Shown piece by piece: positions 42,601 to 56,092 of a stretch of 64,000 nucleotides of DNA. Every line of letters starts with the position of its first letter. Position 1 is the first letter of the stretch. A program made the translations under genes and the position numbers. The stretch is from Apium graveolens (lineage: Eukaryota > Streptophyta > Magnoliopsida > Apiales > Apiaceae), in assembly GCF_009905375.1 (NCBI RefSeq), contig NW_027417519.1, positions 45,036-109,035 of the forward strand, read 5' to 3'. Below the pieces are notes generated by a model. The model saw nothing but the letters and a program-made list of their open reading frames with translations. It was not told the DNA's origin and ran no database searches.

Positions 42601-43099
42601 AACGATAAGAGAAAGGAATATAAAGGCAAGAGAGTTTGAGGAATGATAAGGGAGTTGGATATGAGGAAACCCTAAAGACTCGTAGAAATAGAAATAGAAG
42701 AGTATATAATCGTCAGGATGAGGGTGATTCACCATGAGTTAAAATTGATGGTTGAAGGCATAAGAGTTATGTATATTTTATCCCCTTTAAGTTGGGAGGA
42801 TTCGAGGAAAACCTTGAGATAGTTCGAAGGATAAATATTGAGACGCGGATAGACTGAGGAGACAAGGAAGTAAGAAATTAGGAAAATTGGATGAAGGAAG
42901 TGACCTTCAAGAATGTGAAGTGTAAGACCGGTGGCTTGATACCCAGGAAGGGAGACGCCAGGTATGAAAGATATCCCAACATTGAGATGACTGTTGAGAT
43001 AAATAACAAAAGTAAATAAGGATTTATTAAGAAGAAGTTCACGTTGAACACGACCAATATCTTCCAGATCATCCATGTGATCATTACCAAATCAGGAAA

Positions 43100-43950
43100 G
43101 AAAAGCGGATAACCATTTTTATCTTTTGGAGGCCATGTGGATTGACCTTAACTTGAATAAGGATGCTATTGTGAAATTCGGTATAGACTATCGAGGTGGA
43201 AATGATTGAATAAGACACCCTTATCAGGGATATATGACTTGATTTATCCATGGAAGGATGCAGGTACCTTTTAAAGGTGGAATTAAGGATAGAACATCGG
43301 TAACTTAAAATGAATCCTAGGGGAATGCATAAAGGTTGGCATGTCACCCTTAATAGGAACAGTATGAGTTTTGACAGAATGATTGGGAAAGGGTTAAGGT
43401 AACAACAACCTTTAAGAATCAGTGGAGAAATTTTTCAGAAGTATATAGACAATGATTCTGGTATTAATAAATGGTATCTTGATATGCCCTGTATCTAGGG
43501 AATACAGGAGGAACGATTGAAGGATAACCTTAGAGGTTTTACAAGGAGAAAGGTAATATTCAAAATTCTCAAGAATAGAAATGTTGATAAAGAAAATATG
43601 ACGTAATTATAATGTTGCCAAGTGGGGCACATGTTAAACCATGAGAAAGTATGGATCGAACCAGTAATGGTCGAAATTGTTCAGGGCAATTAGGACTTAA
43701 GATAAAAGATGTTCTAATTATGATTGAGAGTCAGTCATGACAGTGATTAACCTCTAAAGACTGAGGCAATAACTTATGGAAAACTGGTGATTTTTTTTTT
43801 ACTCATCAGATTTTAAGGAAAACATCTTCACATAAGCTGTGATTGAAATAAGGTGGAAAAAATTTATTTGGAGGTGGTTAAAATGACATTGACTGTAAGG
43901 AAATTTTACTATCAGGAAAGGCCAAAGAGGTGGCCGACACTTTAAAGGTA
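43100..43950 (+). pseudogene. Broken RT and second RNase H end (unit B)
   Basis: Remnants of the VDYRGLNELNK-type RT entry (KFGIDYRGGN, about 43175) and of the segment after the active site (about 43550-43640) can be read. They are followed by GKAKEVADTL at about 43915. The catalytic motif is not readable. It resembles 690-1500 of copy A. Confidence 0.6.
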
Positions 43951-45388
43951 AGAGGATAATTATAGGCGCTTGTGCCAAAGGAATACAATGATGATGGTTA
44001 AAGCTATGCAGATTGTATTATGGTTTGGAAGATTGACATTCCTTCTGATGACTGTGCAATACCCAACCGTAATAGTAGTTGGCAAAGGTTTAATTCGTGT
44101 AATCGCCATGAACGGGCTATCTATCTTAGGAGGTACTATCTTGAGAATAAGCCAGGACCATGTTTCCAAAAAGGACTAGACGAACCTTTGAGTTAAGTCT
44201 TCTATCTAAGGCATATGATTAAAAATGGTATTAACCTGCTATCGTTGCTTTGATTGAAACTCTTCTGCAATTTTATCTGCTTCATGTCATGAAAGTACGT
44301 CAGAGTTTGGAGTGTTCTTCATGAATTGTGATTGGTGGTTATGTTAACTCCTTAGGAGAATTAGATACGACCTGTATGGACTCCGTATGGTTAGCTATTA
44401 AGACTTCATGGAAAATGAATGACGACAGTAGGTCAGTGGTGGACCATAGTAAGGCAGCAATGATTCTGCGAGTATTGAGCTAATTACAACCGTGAGAGTT
44501 GTATTGGAATGGGTGTTGAGATTGAGTACCACTAATCGGGTCGTGGTAGTGTATAAGTTATCATTAATAGACTAATTAAGTAGAGTATCTACATAGTGAA
44601 TTATTATTCTTTCTTATCAATAGAGAGTCGTATTATTATACGAGGAAGGTTGCGGTGCAAGCATAGAATTCTAGTAACGATGATGTCTAGAATGAGATCC
44701 CAGGTTCGATTTTCGATGTCGAGGGAGTTTCAAAGGTAATTGTGTATAAGCTCGAGGAGGGGCATGGGTCCATAGAATGATGGACGGGATAGCGAAAATA
44801 TTTAGGCACGTGAAATACGATGCTATAATACTTGATGTTGATATAAATACATATATGTTTTGTTCTCCTATGACAAACCTCTATAGTTCAGAGGTAGATT
44901 CCAAGCCAGATATTTTGTGGCAGTATATTTTTTTCATATATACAATTCTCTTCAGTTCGTTCTTTTCTCTTCTTTTCATTTCATGTAAGCTGAGAAGAAC
45001 AACCCTTCCAGAAAGGGGAGGTATTGCCGAATGACTATCTATCTGTGTGATAGAAGCCTAGTAGGATACCAGCTATTGTTTAATTGCTTGTCAAGTACTA
45101 AAGGCTGGCCACCTTCTGTACTAACTATGCGATATAACAAGTGTTCATGATATTAGTGATCTCTCAACAAATTCCTTTACTTCTATTTGATTGATCAAAT
45201 TTTGGAAAATAGAAGCAACTGAAAGAGGAGTAATAAAGTGGTGGTAGTATGCGGAATGGGAACACATTCGTGATACTAAGGTTGACGTGGTTATTAAAAG
45301 GTTATAGAACGCTAACGAGCAAAAGTATAACCAGTATAATATTAGGAACGGAAGGTAGTAGCGATTACGAACTGGAAAAGAATGGGTA

Positions 45389-46130
45389 TTGAGAAGCAGA
45401 AGCTCTAATGTTAAAAGCAATAATGAGAGTCTGTGCAATAGACTTGAAAGAATTTGGAATGATCACTTAATTCGAATTGAGTTATCTTACGACAATAGAT
45501 CATATGTCATCATCGAGATGTCGCCTTATGAGATCATTGAGGGAAGACAATGTCGATCTCCCTTATGTTAGGATGAAGTTGTAGAGCGCAAGATGCTCGG
45601 ACCCGCAGTAGTCCAAAGGACCAAGGATATGATAGATCTAATCAGAGGACGGCTGGTAGTAGCCCAAGATGGACATGATAAGTATGTTGATTTGACACGA
45701 AAGGATAAAGAGTATGAAATAGGGGACCTAGTAATGATATAGGTATCCCTTGGAAAGGATTGATGAGGTTCGGAAGGAAAGGAAAGCTAAGTCTACAATT
45801 TGTTGGACCCTTGGATATATTAAGACGTTTGGGAAGTTAGCATATGAGCTAGCCCTAACCCCGAATATGTAGCAAGTTCATAACATGTTTCACGTATCAA
45901 TGTTAAGGAAGTGTAATTCAGATGCTAGATAAATAGAGGCATATGAGCGCATAGATATGCAACCCGACGTAACCTATATGGAGCAACCAGAAAGGGTTAT
46001 AGATCGAAAAGGGACAAGTGCTTAGGAGAAGGGTTATCAAACTAGGCAGAGTTTGGTGGTAGGACCACAATGTGGGAAAATTTACTTAAGAGTTAGAAAG
46101 TGCAATGCTAGGAAGGTATCCCTATTCATT
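45389..46130 (+). pseudogene. Broken integrase C-terminal part with chromodomain-like tail (unit B)
   Basis: The open piece 45389-45571 includes LERIWNDHLIRIELSYDNRSY and ends MSPYEIIEGRQCRSPLC before a TAG. It continues as RKMLGPAVVQRTKDMIDLIRG and KYVDLTRKDKEYEIGD, and then in shifted frames to the polypurine tract. The catalytic D,D,E core is absent or unreadable. Confidence 0.75.
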
Positions 46131-46160
46131 TTCTATCTGATTCCGGGACGGAATCCTTTT

Positions 46161-46173
46161 AAGGAGGGGAGAC
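46161..46173 (+). other. Polypurine tract, unit B
   Basis: AAGGAGGGGAGAC directly before the LTR at 46174. Confidence 0.85.
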
Positions 46174-46700
46174 TGTAATAACCCCAATTTTTGGAAATTT
46201 TTGAAACCCTTATGAATTGTGTTTTTGCTGAATGAGAAAACTTTTCATGCCACACTATGTAGGGGTTCTGATATGGATATTCTGAGATTTTATTAGTACT
46301 TTATATGGGATATAAGTGTATGTAAAGATCGTCAGAATCCAAATCCGAACACTTTGATTTTTCCCGGAAATCCACTAGATACGGAAAGAATTGAGAAAAA
46401 GGTAACAGGATAAAAAGGATTTAAATTAAAGGATTATAAGAGAGGATCATAAAAAGGAATATAATGTAATGAGAAAGGTTAAGGGAACTTAAGTAATAAG
46501 ATCCCGGGTATGATCCTTCAAACGATAAACGAAAACGAAAGTTAAGCGAACCGTATAACAGATCAGCGGTCATTAGGCAAACAATTAGGAAGTTAAGCAA
46601 AGGGATTAGAGGAAGTGATGTCACCCAACCAATGAGAAGAGGACAAGGAAGGGAGGATGACATAGCAATGTGATGTAAGCATGACATAGGGAAGGAGGAG

Positions 46701-46723
46701 GTGTGGTTGGTTTATAACCACAC
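46701..46723 (+). promoter_or_regulatory. TATA-like box in the loop of a perfect hairpin
   Basis: GTGTGGTT and AACCACAC flank GGTTTAT, and TTTATAA straddles loop and stem. The position corresponds to ATTATAAGCC of LTR A. The proposed promoter role is inference. Confidence 0.35.
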
Positions 46724-48369
46724 AAATATAAGGTTATTAAGGTAATTAACCAAAAACAAAACAAAAAACAACCAAGCTAAGCCAAACAAATCAAAAAACA
46801 CAAAATCATTTCATTCTCATCATCTTGCTCTCGGCTTTTCATCTTTTTCAAGGGCAAGAATTTCAAAAATCAAGTTCCAAGCATTGTTAAATCACAAGGT
46901 AATTATCTAAGCTTCCTTGTACATAGATATGGATATGCTATAAGTTTAAGCTCCTAATTCCTTCACAATCTCTTCCAATAAATCAAGGAAGAAGATGGTG
47001 AATAGTAACCTTCAAGAAATAACTTTAGTTTTCTTGAATTTTTATGAAAGATTAAGGTTATACAAGCAAGGATCAAGGTTCTTTTAGCCATTCAAAGCTC
47101 TTGGGTTGTGTTAGGAAGCTTCAAGGAGGTATAAACAACTTTCACCTTTAACTTATAGTTTGAACTTTGAGTTTTGATGAGTTTATGGATGGATTAATGT
47201 ATATATAGAAATATCCATGTATGTATAACAAGATCCATGTATGTTAGATAGTTTGGTTGGATTTGTGGTGATTTTGGATATGAATCTTGGTTAATGGTTA
47301 ATGAATCTTAAGTTATGGTTAGTAGATCATGTTTGTGGTTGAATAAGTTGGAAAACCTTGAGATTATGGACTGACTTTGCCTTGATATAAGTTGTGTTTG
47401 ATGTATTGATGATGGTTGGGTGGTTTGTAGTGAATTGGTAAAGAATTTGGAGTGGTATAAATATTGGTAATCGCGTAAACATAGCCGTCGTAACGTCCGA
47501 TTTTCTTTAGACTGTTTTGTGCATAACATTAGGACCCGAGGACCCCTGCTAGATTATGACCACTGCCTTGTTTAGATAGCTCATGTTACGAGCTTCGTTT
47601 TGATATGTAGTTCGTTCGATTCCGATGCACGGTTTAGGAGAAACGACCGTTTCAAGTAACGGCGTTTCGCGAACGATACTTTTCCCCTCGCCTTACTTTG
47701 AAACATAGGTTAAAGACCTTAAAGGACTAATTGAAGTATGAAACATTTATGTAAGGTGTAATAAGCAGTTGGTAAGACATCCGCGAAGGAATCGCTTTAA
47801 AACTCGTAAAGGTTAAATTATTAAAAATGGTGGAGCCGAGGGTACCCGAGTGACTTAAGCGAATCAGTGAGCGCAAAACAAGCGTTAGAGTCTAAGTTAG
47901 TTAAAGTATAGATTTACAAGTGACTTTGGTTTAATTCCAACTTACTTGTTGTTTATAGGTTACCAGACTCGTCCCGAGCCATTCGTAACCCCAGTCGCCC
48001 AGGCAAGTTTTCTACCCGTTATACTGTTGTTGTGATGTAAATATATGTATATGCATTATCTTGTGATATTGCATGATTGTTATTAGCAAATTTTGCGATA
48101 TATTGGAGCATGCTAATATGGTATATATGCATGTCTGTTTCGTAATCTGGTTATCTATCTGTTGATTTCAATGCTTATAGTTGCATAATACCTATGCTAG
48201 AAATAAGCAAGTAGTTGCGTATACCCTTAGTATAGGGGATAAAAGGTGAACATATTTCTAAACCGGGAGTCGATGTTCCCGAGTATATTATATATATATT
48301 TATTTATTTATATATATATATATATGGATATAGTTTTTTTAAACTATTAATCGAATAAGGTTTATTCGA

Positions 48370-48600
48370 TAACTTTAACTTTATTTTATTATTGAATATT
48401 ATTTCGAATATTATTCGAAGGCGTATGACTCCTTTACATTATTTATTGGATATTACTTGGACATTCATTTGAGGATGTATGACTCCTTTATTTTATTTAA
48501 TGAATATTATTTATAATATTCATTCGAGGTATTATGACTCAGCTTATTTTATTTATTGAATATTATTTGAATATTCATTTGAGGATCTATGACTCCGATT
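48370..48600 (+). repeat. 56-bp-type repeat in inner LTR 1 (4 degenerate copies)
   Basis: Four GAATATT...CATT(C/T)GAGG...TATGACTC units, one more than in LTR A or X. The partner LTR has them at 58270-58500. Confidence 0.7.
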
Positions 48601-50145
48601 ATTTGCTGAGATATATTCTTTATTTTATTAAAGAATAAGGTGTCGATAATCAAACTTATTTTTGATTATTCAAATAAAGATATTACTTTCGTATAAGTAT
48701 ATCTTTGATTATTTGCTATTCATTTCAAGTATAAGTTTTAATACTTCTACTTCAATTATTTTATAAAGATTATTTTTTTATGGGAATATTATTTAAATAA
48801 TAATATTCAGACATTTTCTAAATATTCTGGGGACTGATTTACTTCATTAAATCAGTTTTACTCCAAACACTCTTTAAAGTGTTTTCGAGTCTTTAAAATG
48901 ATTTTCAAAAGTTAGAGCGGATCCCAAAACTATTTTTATATTTAAGATCTTCCTTTTAAAAAGGGGATTTAAATACTCGCTCAAAACCTGGGGGATCCGG
49001 CTCGGTGGTGTGTTTTATATTCGCAACAAGGTTGCTGTCTTGGTAAAAGAGTTTTTGATTACTTACCCAATATTCGGGAAGTAAAATTCTTGGAACAAGT
49101 TAATCCATTAACAGGCATCGCCTGGGAAATATCGGTGAGTTTTCCTTTCCAACTAGGTACGACTTCTTGGTGGAGCCGTATCAACAAGTTTCTACTAGGG
49201 GAAAGGGGGAACCGAGCTTTACGTTTCAGAGTCATGGATTTCATCTGAACTAGGAGAGGCATAAGTGGCCGAGTAGCGCCGGCCCAGCCTTATTATATTG
49301 GCCCAAATGGCCTGGAAGTTCCGCTAAGGCGGTCCTTTCCTTAGGAGTTCAGTGTTCGGTTGACAAGTAAATCCGTCAGGTTCTCCTCTACATGTAGAAA
49401 ATGGTGGGGTTGTACTACTACGACTGATCATCGTAAGTGGTCTTCCTGGCGCGGCAAACTCCCGTAATGAGTTCATCATCCAATTGGATAATTTTTGCAA
49501 CACTACCCAGAGCACTTCGATGGAAAGGCTACGGTTGGGCGATTGTTGAGTGTTGGCAGGGTCAAGTTTTCAAAATGATGTTTACATCAAATGAAGTATC
49601 TCGTAACTTCATTTTATTTTGATAATATTTTAAAGATTTAATCTATTCAAATCTTGTCTTATAGTCTCATCTATGTGATGAACTTTTGAAGCTAATTTAT
49701 AACTTGAACGGTGGTAGTTCAAGTAGTATTTGGGAAAGATATAAGTATATTGGGGTATCTTGTAACTTCATCTTTTAAACTTATATCTAATTAATAATTG
49801 TCTTATGAATGACAAAGATTTTCAGAAAAAAAAACGTTGAGACAAGGTTAGATATATGAGATCACCTTGCAACGATATTTTTTTATACAGTTATACACTG
49901 GGACTTTGTGTATATTATGCATGGAAGAGGACTTCCAATATTTTGAAAAGTATATATGTATATATACTGAATATTTTGCGACTTCATCGCATTAAGATAT
50001 CAAACTTGGTTCATTTCTTTTGACCAAGACTTTCATGAGTATTATGAGTAGGCTCATATATTGTAAATCATTATACATATTATTTTGGTGGGCTTGCTGC
50101 TCACCCTTGCTTTATTTCTTCATCACACAACAACAGTTAGGAAAG

Positions 50146-50247
50146 ATGGCCAGACTCCAGCAGACCCAGCGCAAGCGCGTGGGAAGCGTCCTGCGTCTTC
50201 CTGATGATGTTGTAGCTGCTATAGCTGCAGAGGTAGATCTATTGTAG
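50146..50247 (+). CDS. Small LTR ORF, subtype Y (33 codons), function unknown
   Basis: The ORF starts MARLQQTQRKRVG and ends AAEVDLL. The frame is open 126 bases upstream as well. Compared with the 48-codon ORFs at 7454 and 40227, the DNA is much diverged, yet the basic RKR-G core and the Ala-rich AEV end keep their positions. A second copy at 60032-60133 encodes the same peptide. Confidence 0.35.
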   Translation: MARLQQTQRKRVGSVLRLPDDVVAAIAAEVDLL

Positions 50248-50543
50248 ATCATACTATCTACTTTTGAGAATCAATTATGTATAATTATAACTTGTGGCAG
50301 ATAATGGCAATCAACTGTAAATTTATCAAGTAATCATTTTGGGTTGTAATAACTTTTAAATTGTGGGTTCCAAGACTTGTACTTATTTCAATTTCATCTC
50401 TGAGACTATAACGGGTTGTGGTGTGTGTTAGTGTGGGGTCACAGCATAAGGTTATTTTTATTAAGTAAGTGAAGTGGTATTGTGGAATGAAAGACCGTGA
50501 CGACCCGGATCCCCGACCCCGGATCAGGGGGTTGTTACAGAAA

Positions 50544-50556
50544 TGGTATCAGAGCT
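50544..50556 (+). other. Primer binding site, unit C
   Basis: TGGTATCAGAGCT, four bases after the LTR end; initiator-Met tRNA type. Confidence 0.9.
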
Positions 50557-51004
50557 AAGTGTTATAAACCTCAGAGATGATGGGACGTTAAGATAATAAG
50601 TTAACTAAGATAATAAGAACTCTTGCCAAGTTCATAGTCGGGCTACCTAACGTAGTACTGACAGTTAAAACCCTTATGGGAACCCTTATAAATATCGTGA
50701 TAGGAGCGTAGTTCATTATCGTATATGGTAGCGGGACTCCGAACCCTGAGGTTGAGGAGCAACAGCGCGATGATGTTTTATTACTAATTGGAGATCGGAT
50801 TGTGGATCCGATAGAGCGTCCTAACGCAGGACCGGATGATGTTGATATTAAGGATGTTGTCCTAGAAGGGATAGTTGCTGAGGAGGATCCCATGGAGGAT
50901 CCTGACAAGAATGGATAAAGGACCACTGATGAATTGATGACCATGGTTAGGTCAACTACCAGAGGTAGGATTGGTCGATCACTACCGGAGGTTCGTTCAA
51001 GTTT

Positions 51005-51760
51005 GTAAAGATAGTAGCCCCCTTTAACGCGGCTTACTCGTAAGACTGAGAAGTTCGAATGGACAAAGAAATGCGAGAACAGCTTTCAAGAACTGAAGCA
51101 GAGGTTGGTGATGGCCCCTATGCTGGCATTGCCGGATGGAAAAAGGAGATTTTGTGATTTATAAGTGACGCTTCGCATAAGGAATTAGGGTGCTTCTTAG
51201 CACAGCAAGATAATCGCGTCTGCGTCAAGACAATTAAGGTAATATGAAATTCGATATCCCCGCCCATGAGCTTAGGCTCGTGGCAATAGTTTTACCCTAA
51301 AGATTGGAGGCACTACTTGTATGGAGAGAAGTGCGAGAATTACCTAAGCCATAAGTGCTCTAGTACATTCTTACGTAGAAAGAGCTCAACATACGCCAGA
51401 GGAGGCGGTTAGAGCTAATCAAGAATTATGATTGGGAGATTCTTTATCATTTGGGGAAAGCCAATATGGTGGCTGATGCCCTTAGTAAAAAGGAGAGACT
51501 CAAGATGATAATGTCTTTTAGAGAGTTTATAAGAGATTTTGAGAAAATGGAAATAGTAGTGAAGGTAACCGGAGCCGGTACCGAAAAGCTGTTTGAGATA
51601 GCAATACAGCCCGAATTATTGGAAAAGATCATATTGTGCCAGAAAAAGTTATGAATGAAGGCAGAGAGCCAACAAATAGATAAGAGGTTAATACCAAGAA
51701 AGATGAGAAGGGAATAATGAGGTATTCCTACAGAATTTGGGTTCCAAATGTTCAAGAGCT
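51005..51760 (+). pseudogene. Misplaced RNase H / integrase-start fragment (unit C)
   Basis: Counterpart of 41105-41909. The open piece 51451-51654 keeps GKANMVADALSKKERLKMI. It is closed by a stop earlier than in unit B. Confidence 0.75.
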
Positions 51761-52084
51761 TAAAGATGAGATCTTAGATGAAAGCTAGTTTGAGGAATAA
51801 GATTTAGAGCAAACCCTGAACGTGATAGTCAGGGAGGTCGCCATCAAGATAGAAGGAACCCATGACATAATGGAGTGGAAAATGAGGATTTTAAATTAAA
51901 AGATGACCCCAATTATGGGGAGTAGGATGAAACATTTCATACTAAGGAAACAAAAAGTCGAGCGAGATAAGGAGACCCGAGACGGTACTCCTATACGGAA
52001 ATTCATGGACCTGTCTAAAGAGAACTTAGACTATTATCCCCAACCACCACCCTGAGGAGACAGTGCGGTGGGAAATTCTTTCAG

Positions 52085-52500
52085 GACCTTTAAATCGCTA
52101 AGCTCTCAGAGTTCCAAGGAACAAGCTGACCCAGTCGAGGCAAGAGCCTGGCTAAAGGAAATATAGGAATCATTTGAGATTCTAAATGATTGACGAATCA
52201 CAAAAGACTGTTTTTATCACTTACCCTCCTAAGAGAGAGGCCACCCGCCGGTGAAAGGCCAAGGAAGGCACGGAGCAAGAGATTATAATAAACTGATTTA
52301 AGTTCAGTCAATTGTTTTCGGGAAAGTAATTCCCAAAGATAAGGAGATAGTGTAAAAGCTTTAGAGCCAGAACAAAGGCAGACGAGTATGATAAATTATG
52401 AGTCTAAGTTGTAAAAGTTGTCAAGATTCGTTCTAAGGACACGAATCCAGAATGACGGGATGTTTGAAATCAATGCTTAAGTTGTGTTGGTTCATGAAAT
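52085..52500 (+). pseudogene. Broken gypsy gag core (unit C)
   Basis: Counterpart of 42180-42600, with the same motif remnants and different point changes. Confidence 0.55.
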
Positions 52501-53019
52501 AATGATAAGAGAAAGGAAAAAAAAAAACTGAAGTGGAAAGAAATATAAAGGCAATAGAGTTTGAGGAATGATAAGGAAGTTGGGTATGAGGAAACCCTAA
52601 AGACTCGTAGCAATAGAAATAGAAAAGTATGTAATCTTCAGGATGAGGGTGATTCACCATGAGTTAAATTGATGGTTGAAGGCATAAGAGATAAATATAT
52701 TTTATCCCCTATAAGTTGGGAGGATTTGAGGAAACCTTGAGATAGTTCGAAGGATAAATATTGAGACGTGGATAGACTGAGGAGACAAGGAAGTAAGAAA
52801 TTAGGAAAATTGGATGAAGGAAGTGACCTTCAAGAATGTGAAGTGTAAGACCGGTGGCTTGATACCCAGGAAGGGAGACGCCAGGTATGAAAGATATCCC
52901 AACATTGAGATGACTGTTGAGATAAACGACAAAAGTAAATAAGGATTTATTAAGAAGAAGTTCACGTTGAACACGACCAATATCTTCCAGATCATCCATG
53001 TGATCATTACCAAATCAGG

Positions 53020-53870
53020 AAAGAAAAGCGGATAACCATTTTTATCTTTTGGAGGCCATGTGGATTGACCTCATGTTGTATAAGATGTTATTGTGAAATT
53101 CGGTATAGACTATCGAGGTGGGAATGATTGAATAAGATACCCTTATCAGGGATATATGACTTTATTTATCCATGGAAGGATGCTTGTACCTTTTTAAAGG
53201 TGGAATTAAGGATAGAACATCGGTAACTTAAAACGAATCCTAGGGGAATGCATAAAGGTTGGCATTTCACCCTTGATAGGGATAGTATGAGTTTTGACAG
53301 TATGAATTGGAAAGCATTAAGGTAATAATAACCTTTAAGGATCAGTGGAGAAATTTTTCAGAAGTATATAGACAATGGTTCTAGTAATAGTGAATGGTAT
53401 TTTGATATGCCCTGTATCTAGGGAATACAGGATGAATGATTCAAGGATAACCTTAGAGGTTTTGCAATGAGAAAGGTAATATTCAAAATTCTCAAGAATG
53501 GAAATGTTGATAAAGGAAATATGACGTAATTATAATGATGCCAAGTGAGGCACGTGTTAAACCACGAGAAGGTATGGATCGAACCAATAATGGTCGAAAT
53601 TGTTCAGGGCAATTAGGACTTAAGATAAAAGATGTTCTAATTATGATTGAGAGTCAGTCATGACAGTGATTAACCTCTAAAGACTGAGGCAATAACTTAT
53701 GGAAAACTGGTGATTTTTTTTTTACTCATCAGATTTTAAGGAAAACATCTTCACATAAGCTGTGTTGAAATAAGGTGGAAAAAATTTATTTGGAGGTGGT
53801 TAAAATGACATTGACTGTAAGGAAATTTTACTATCAGGAAAGGCCAAAGAGGTGGCCGACACTTTAAAGG
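53020..53870 (+). pseudogene. Broken RT and second RNase H end (unit C)
   Basis: Counterpart of 43100-43950. The point where B and C become identical (about 53587) lies inside this segment. Confidence 0.55.
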
Positions 53871-55309
53871 TAAGAGGATAATTATAGGCGCTTGTGCCAA
53901 AGGAATACAATGATGATGGTTAAAGCTATGCAGATTGTATTATGGTTTGGAAGATTGACATTCCTTCTGATGACTGTGCAATACCCAACCGTAATAGTAG
54001 TTGGCAAAGGTTTAATTCGTGTAATCGCCATGAACGGGCTATCTATCTTAGGAGGTACTATCTTGAGAATAAGCCAGGACCATGTTTCCAAAAAGGACTA
54101 GACGAACCTTTGAGTTAAGTCTTCTATCTAAGGCATATGATTAAAAATGGTATTAACCTGCTATCGTTGCTTTGATTGAAACTCTTCTGCAATTTTATCT
54201 GCTTCATGTCATGAAAGTACGTCAGAGTTTGGAGTGTTCTTCATGAATTGTGATTGGTGGTTATGTTAACTCCTTAGGAGAATTAGATACGACCTGTATG
54301 GACTCCGTATGGTTAGCTATTAAGACTTCATGGAAAATGAATGACGACAGTAGGTCAGTGGTGGACCATAGTAAGGCAGCAATGATTCTGCGAGTATTGA
54401 GCTGATTACAACCGTGAGAGTTGTATTGGAATGGGTGTTGAGATTGAGTACCACTAATCGGGTCGTGGTAGTGTATAAGTTATCATTAATAGACTAATTA
54501 AGTAGAGTATCTACATAGTGAATTATTATTCTTTCTTATCAATAGAGAGTCGTATTATTATACGAGGAAGGTTGCGGTGCAAGCATAGAATTCTAGTAAC
54601 GATGATGTCTAGAATGAGATCCCAGGTTCGATTTTCGATGTCGAGGGAGTTTCAAAGGTAATTGTGTATAAGCTCGAGGAGGGGCATGGGTCCATAGAAT
54701 GATGGACGGGATAGCGAAAATATTTAGGCACGTGAAATACGATGCTATAATACTTGATGTTGATATAAATACATATATGTTTTGTTCTCCTATGACAAAC
54801 CTCTATAGTTCAGAGGTAGATTCCAAGCCAGATATTTTGTGGCAGTATATTTTTTTCATATATACAATTCTCTTCAGTTCGTTCTTTTCTCTTCTTTTCA
54901 TTTCATGTAAGCTGAGAAGAACAACCCTTCCAGAAAGGGGAGGTATTGCCGAATGACTATCTATCTGTGTGATAGAAGCCTAGTAGGATACCAGCTATTG
55001 TTTAATTGCTTGTCAAGTACTAAAGGCTGGCCACCTTCTGTACTAACTATGCGATATAACAAGTGTTCATGATCTTAGTGATCTCTCAACAAATTCCTTT
55101 ACTTCTATTTGATTGATCAAATTTTGGAAAATAGAAGCAACTGAAAGAGGAGTAATAAAGTGGTGGTAGTATGCGGAATGGGAACACATTCGTGATACTA
55201 AGGTTGACGTGGTTATTAAAAGGTTATAGACGCTAACGAGCAAAAGTATAACCAGTATAATATTAGGAACGGAAGGTAGTAGCGATTACGAACTGGAAAA
55301 GAATGGGTA

Positions 55310-56050
55310 TTGAGAAGCAGAAGCTCTAATGTTAAAAGCAATAATGAGAGTCTGTGCAATAGACTTGAAAGAATTGGAATGATCACTTAATTCGAATTGA
55401 GTTATCTTACGACAATAGATCATATGTCATCATCGAGATGTCGCCTTATGAGATCATTGAGGGAAGACAATGTCGATCTCCCTTATGTTAGGATGAAGTT
55501 GTAGAGCGCAAGATGCTCGGACCCGCAGTAGTCCAAAGGACCAAGGATATGATAGATCTAATCAGAGGACGGCTGGTAGTAGCCCAAGATGGACATGATA
55601 AGTATGTTGATTTGACACGAAAGGATAAAGAGTATGAAATAGGGGACCTAGTAATGATATAGGTATCCCTTGGAAAGGATTGATGAGGTTCGGAAGGAAA
55701 GGAAAGCTAAGTCTACAATTTGTTGGACCCTTGGATATATTAAGACGTTTGGGAAGTTAGCATATGAGCTAGCCCTAACCCCGAATATGTAGCAAGTTCA
55801 TAACATGTTTCACGTATCACTGTTAAGGAAGTGTAATTCAGATGCTAGATAAATAGAGGCATATGAGCGCATAGATATGCAACCCGACGTAACCTATATG
55901 GAGCAACCAAAAGGGTTATAGATCGAAAAGGGACAAGTGCTTAGGAGAAGGGTTATCAAACTAGGCAGAGTTTGGTGGTAGGACCACAATGTGGGAAAAT
56001 TTACTTAAGAGTTAGAAAGTGCAATGCTAGGAAGGTATCCCTATTTATTT
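55310..56050 (+). pseudogene. Broken integrase C-terminal part (unit C)
   Basis: Almost base-for-base the same as 45389-46130. A one-base loss near 55373 closes the open piece seen in unit B. Confidence 0.75.
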
Positions 56051-56079
56051 TCTATCTGATTCCGGGACGGAATCCTTTT

Positions 56080-56092
56080 AAGGAGGGGAGAC
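56080..56092 (+). other. Polypurine tract, unit C
   Basis: AAGGAGGGGAGAC directly before the LTR at 56093. Confidence 0.85.

Larger units (their letters stand above)
40624..46173 (+). mobile_element. Gypsy array, internal unit B (5550 bp)
   Basis: The order is PBS, an acidic gag-start-like stretch (40800-41015), RT end/RNase H/integrase start (41105-41909), gag core (42180-42600), RT (43100-43720), a second RNase H end (about 43915-43950), a stretch without domains (44000-45390), integrase C-terminal part (45389-46130) and polypurine tract. The order differs from the normal gag-protease-RT-RNase H-integrase, and no frame is intact. The element is non-autonomous. Confidence 0.85.
46174..50539 (+). 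mobile_element. Gypsy array, inner LTR 1 (subtype Y, 4366 bp)
   Basis: It is bounded by a polypurine tract on the left and a PBS on the right, so it serves both as 3' LTR of unit B and 5' LTR of unit C. It is nearly identical to 56093-60417. It differs from the outer LTR X after about 500 bp and in the small ORF. It contains the promoter-region hairpin (46701-46723), the 56-bp-type repeat (48370-48600, four copies) and a 33-codon ORF. Confidence 0.88.
50540..56092 (+). mobile_element. Gypsy array, internal unit C (5553 bp)
   Basis: Same order as unit B. From the PBS to about 53587 it differs from unit B by several percent (substitutions and indels). From there to the polypurine tract it is practically identical to unit B at 43665-46173. 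It is non-coding, with the same misplaced RNase H fragment, broken gag, RT and integrase. Confidence 0.85.

Noticed and set aside
43960..44179. Overlapping 69-codon ORFs on both strands, repeated at 53882-54101
   Set aside because: They repeat only because the whole unit is duplicated; copy A has stops at the same place.
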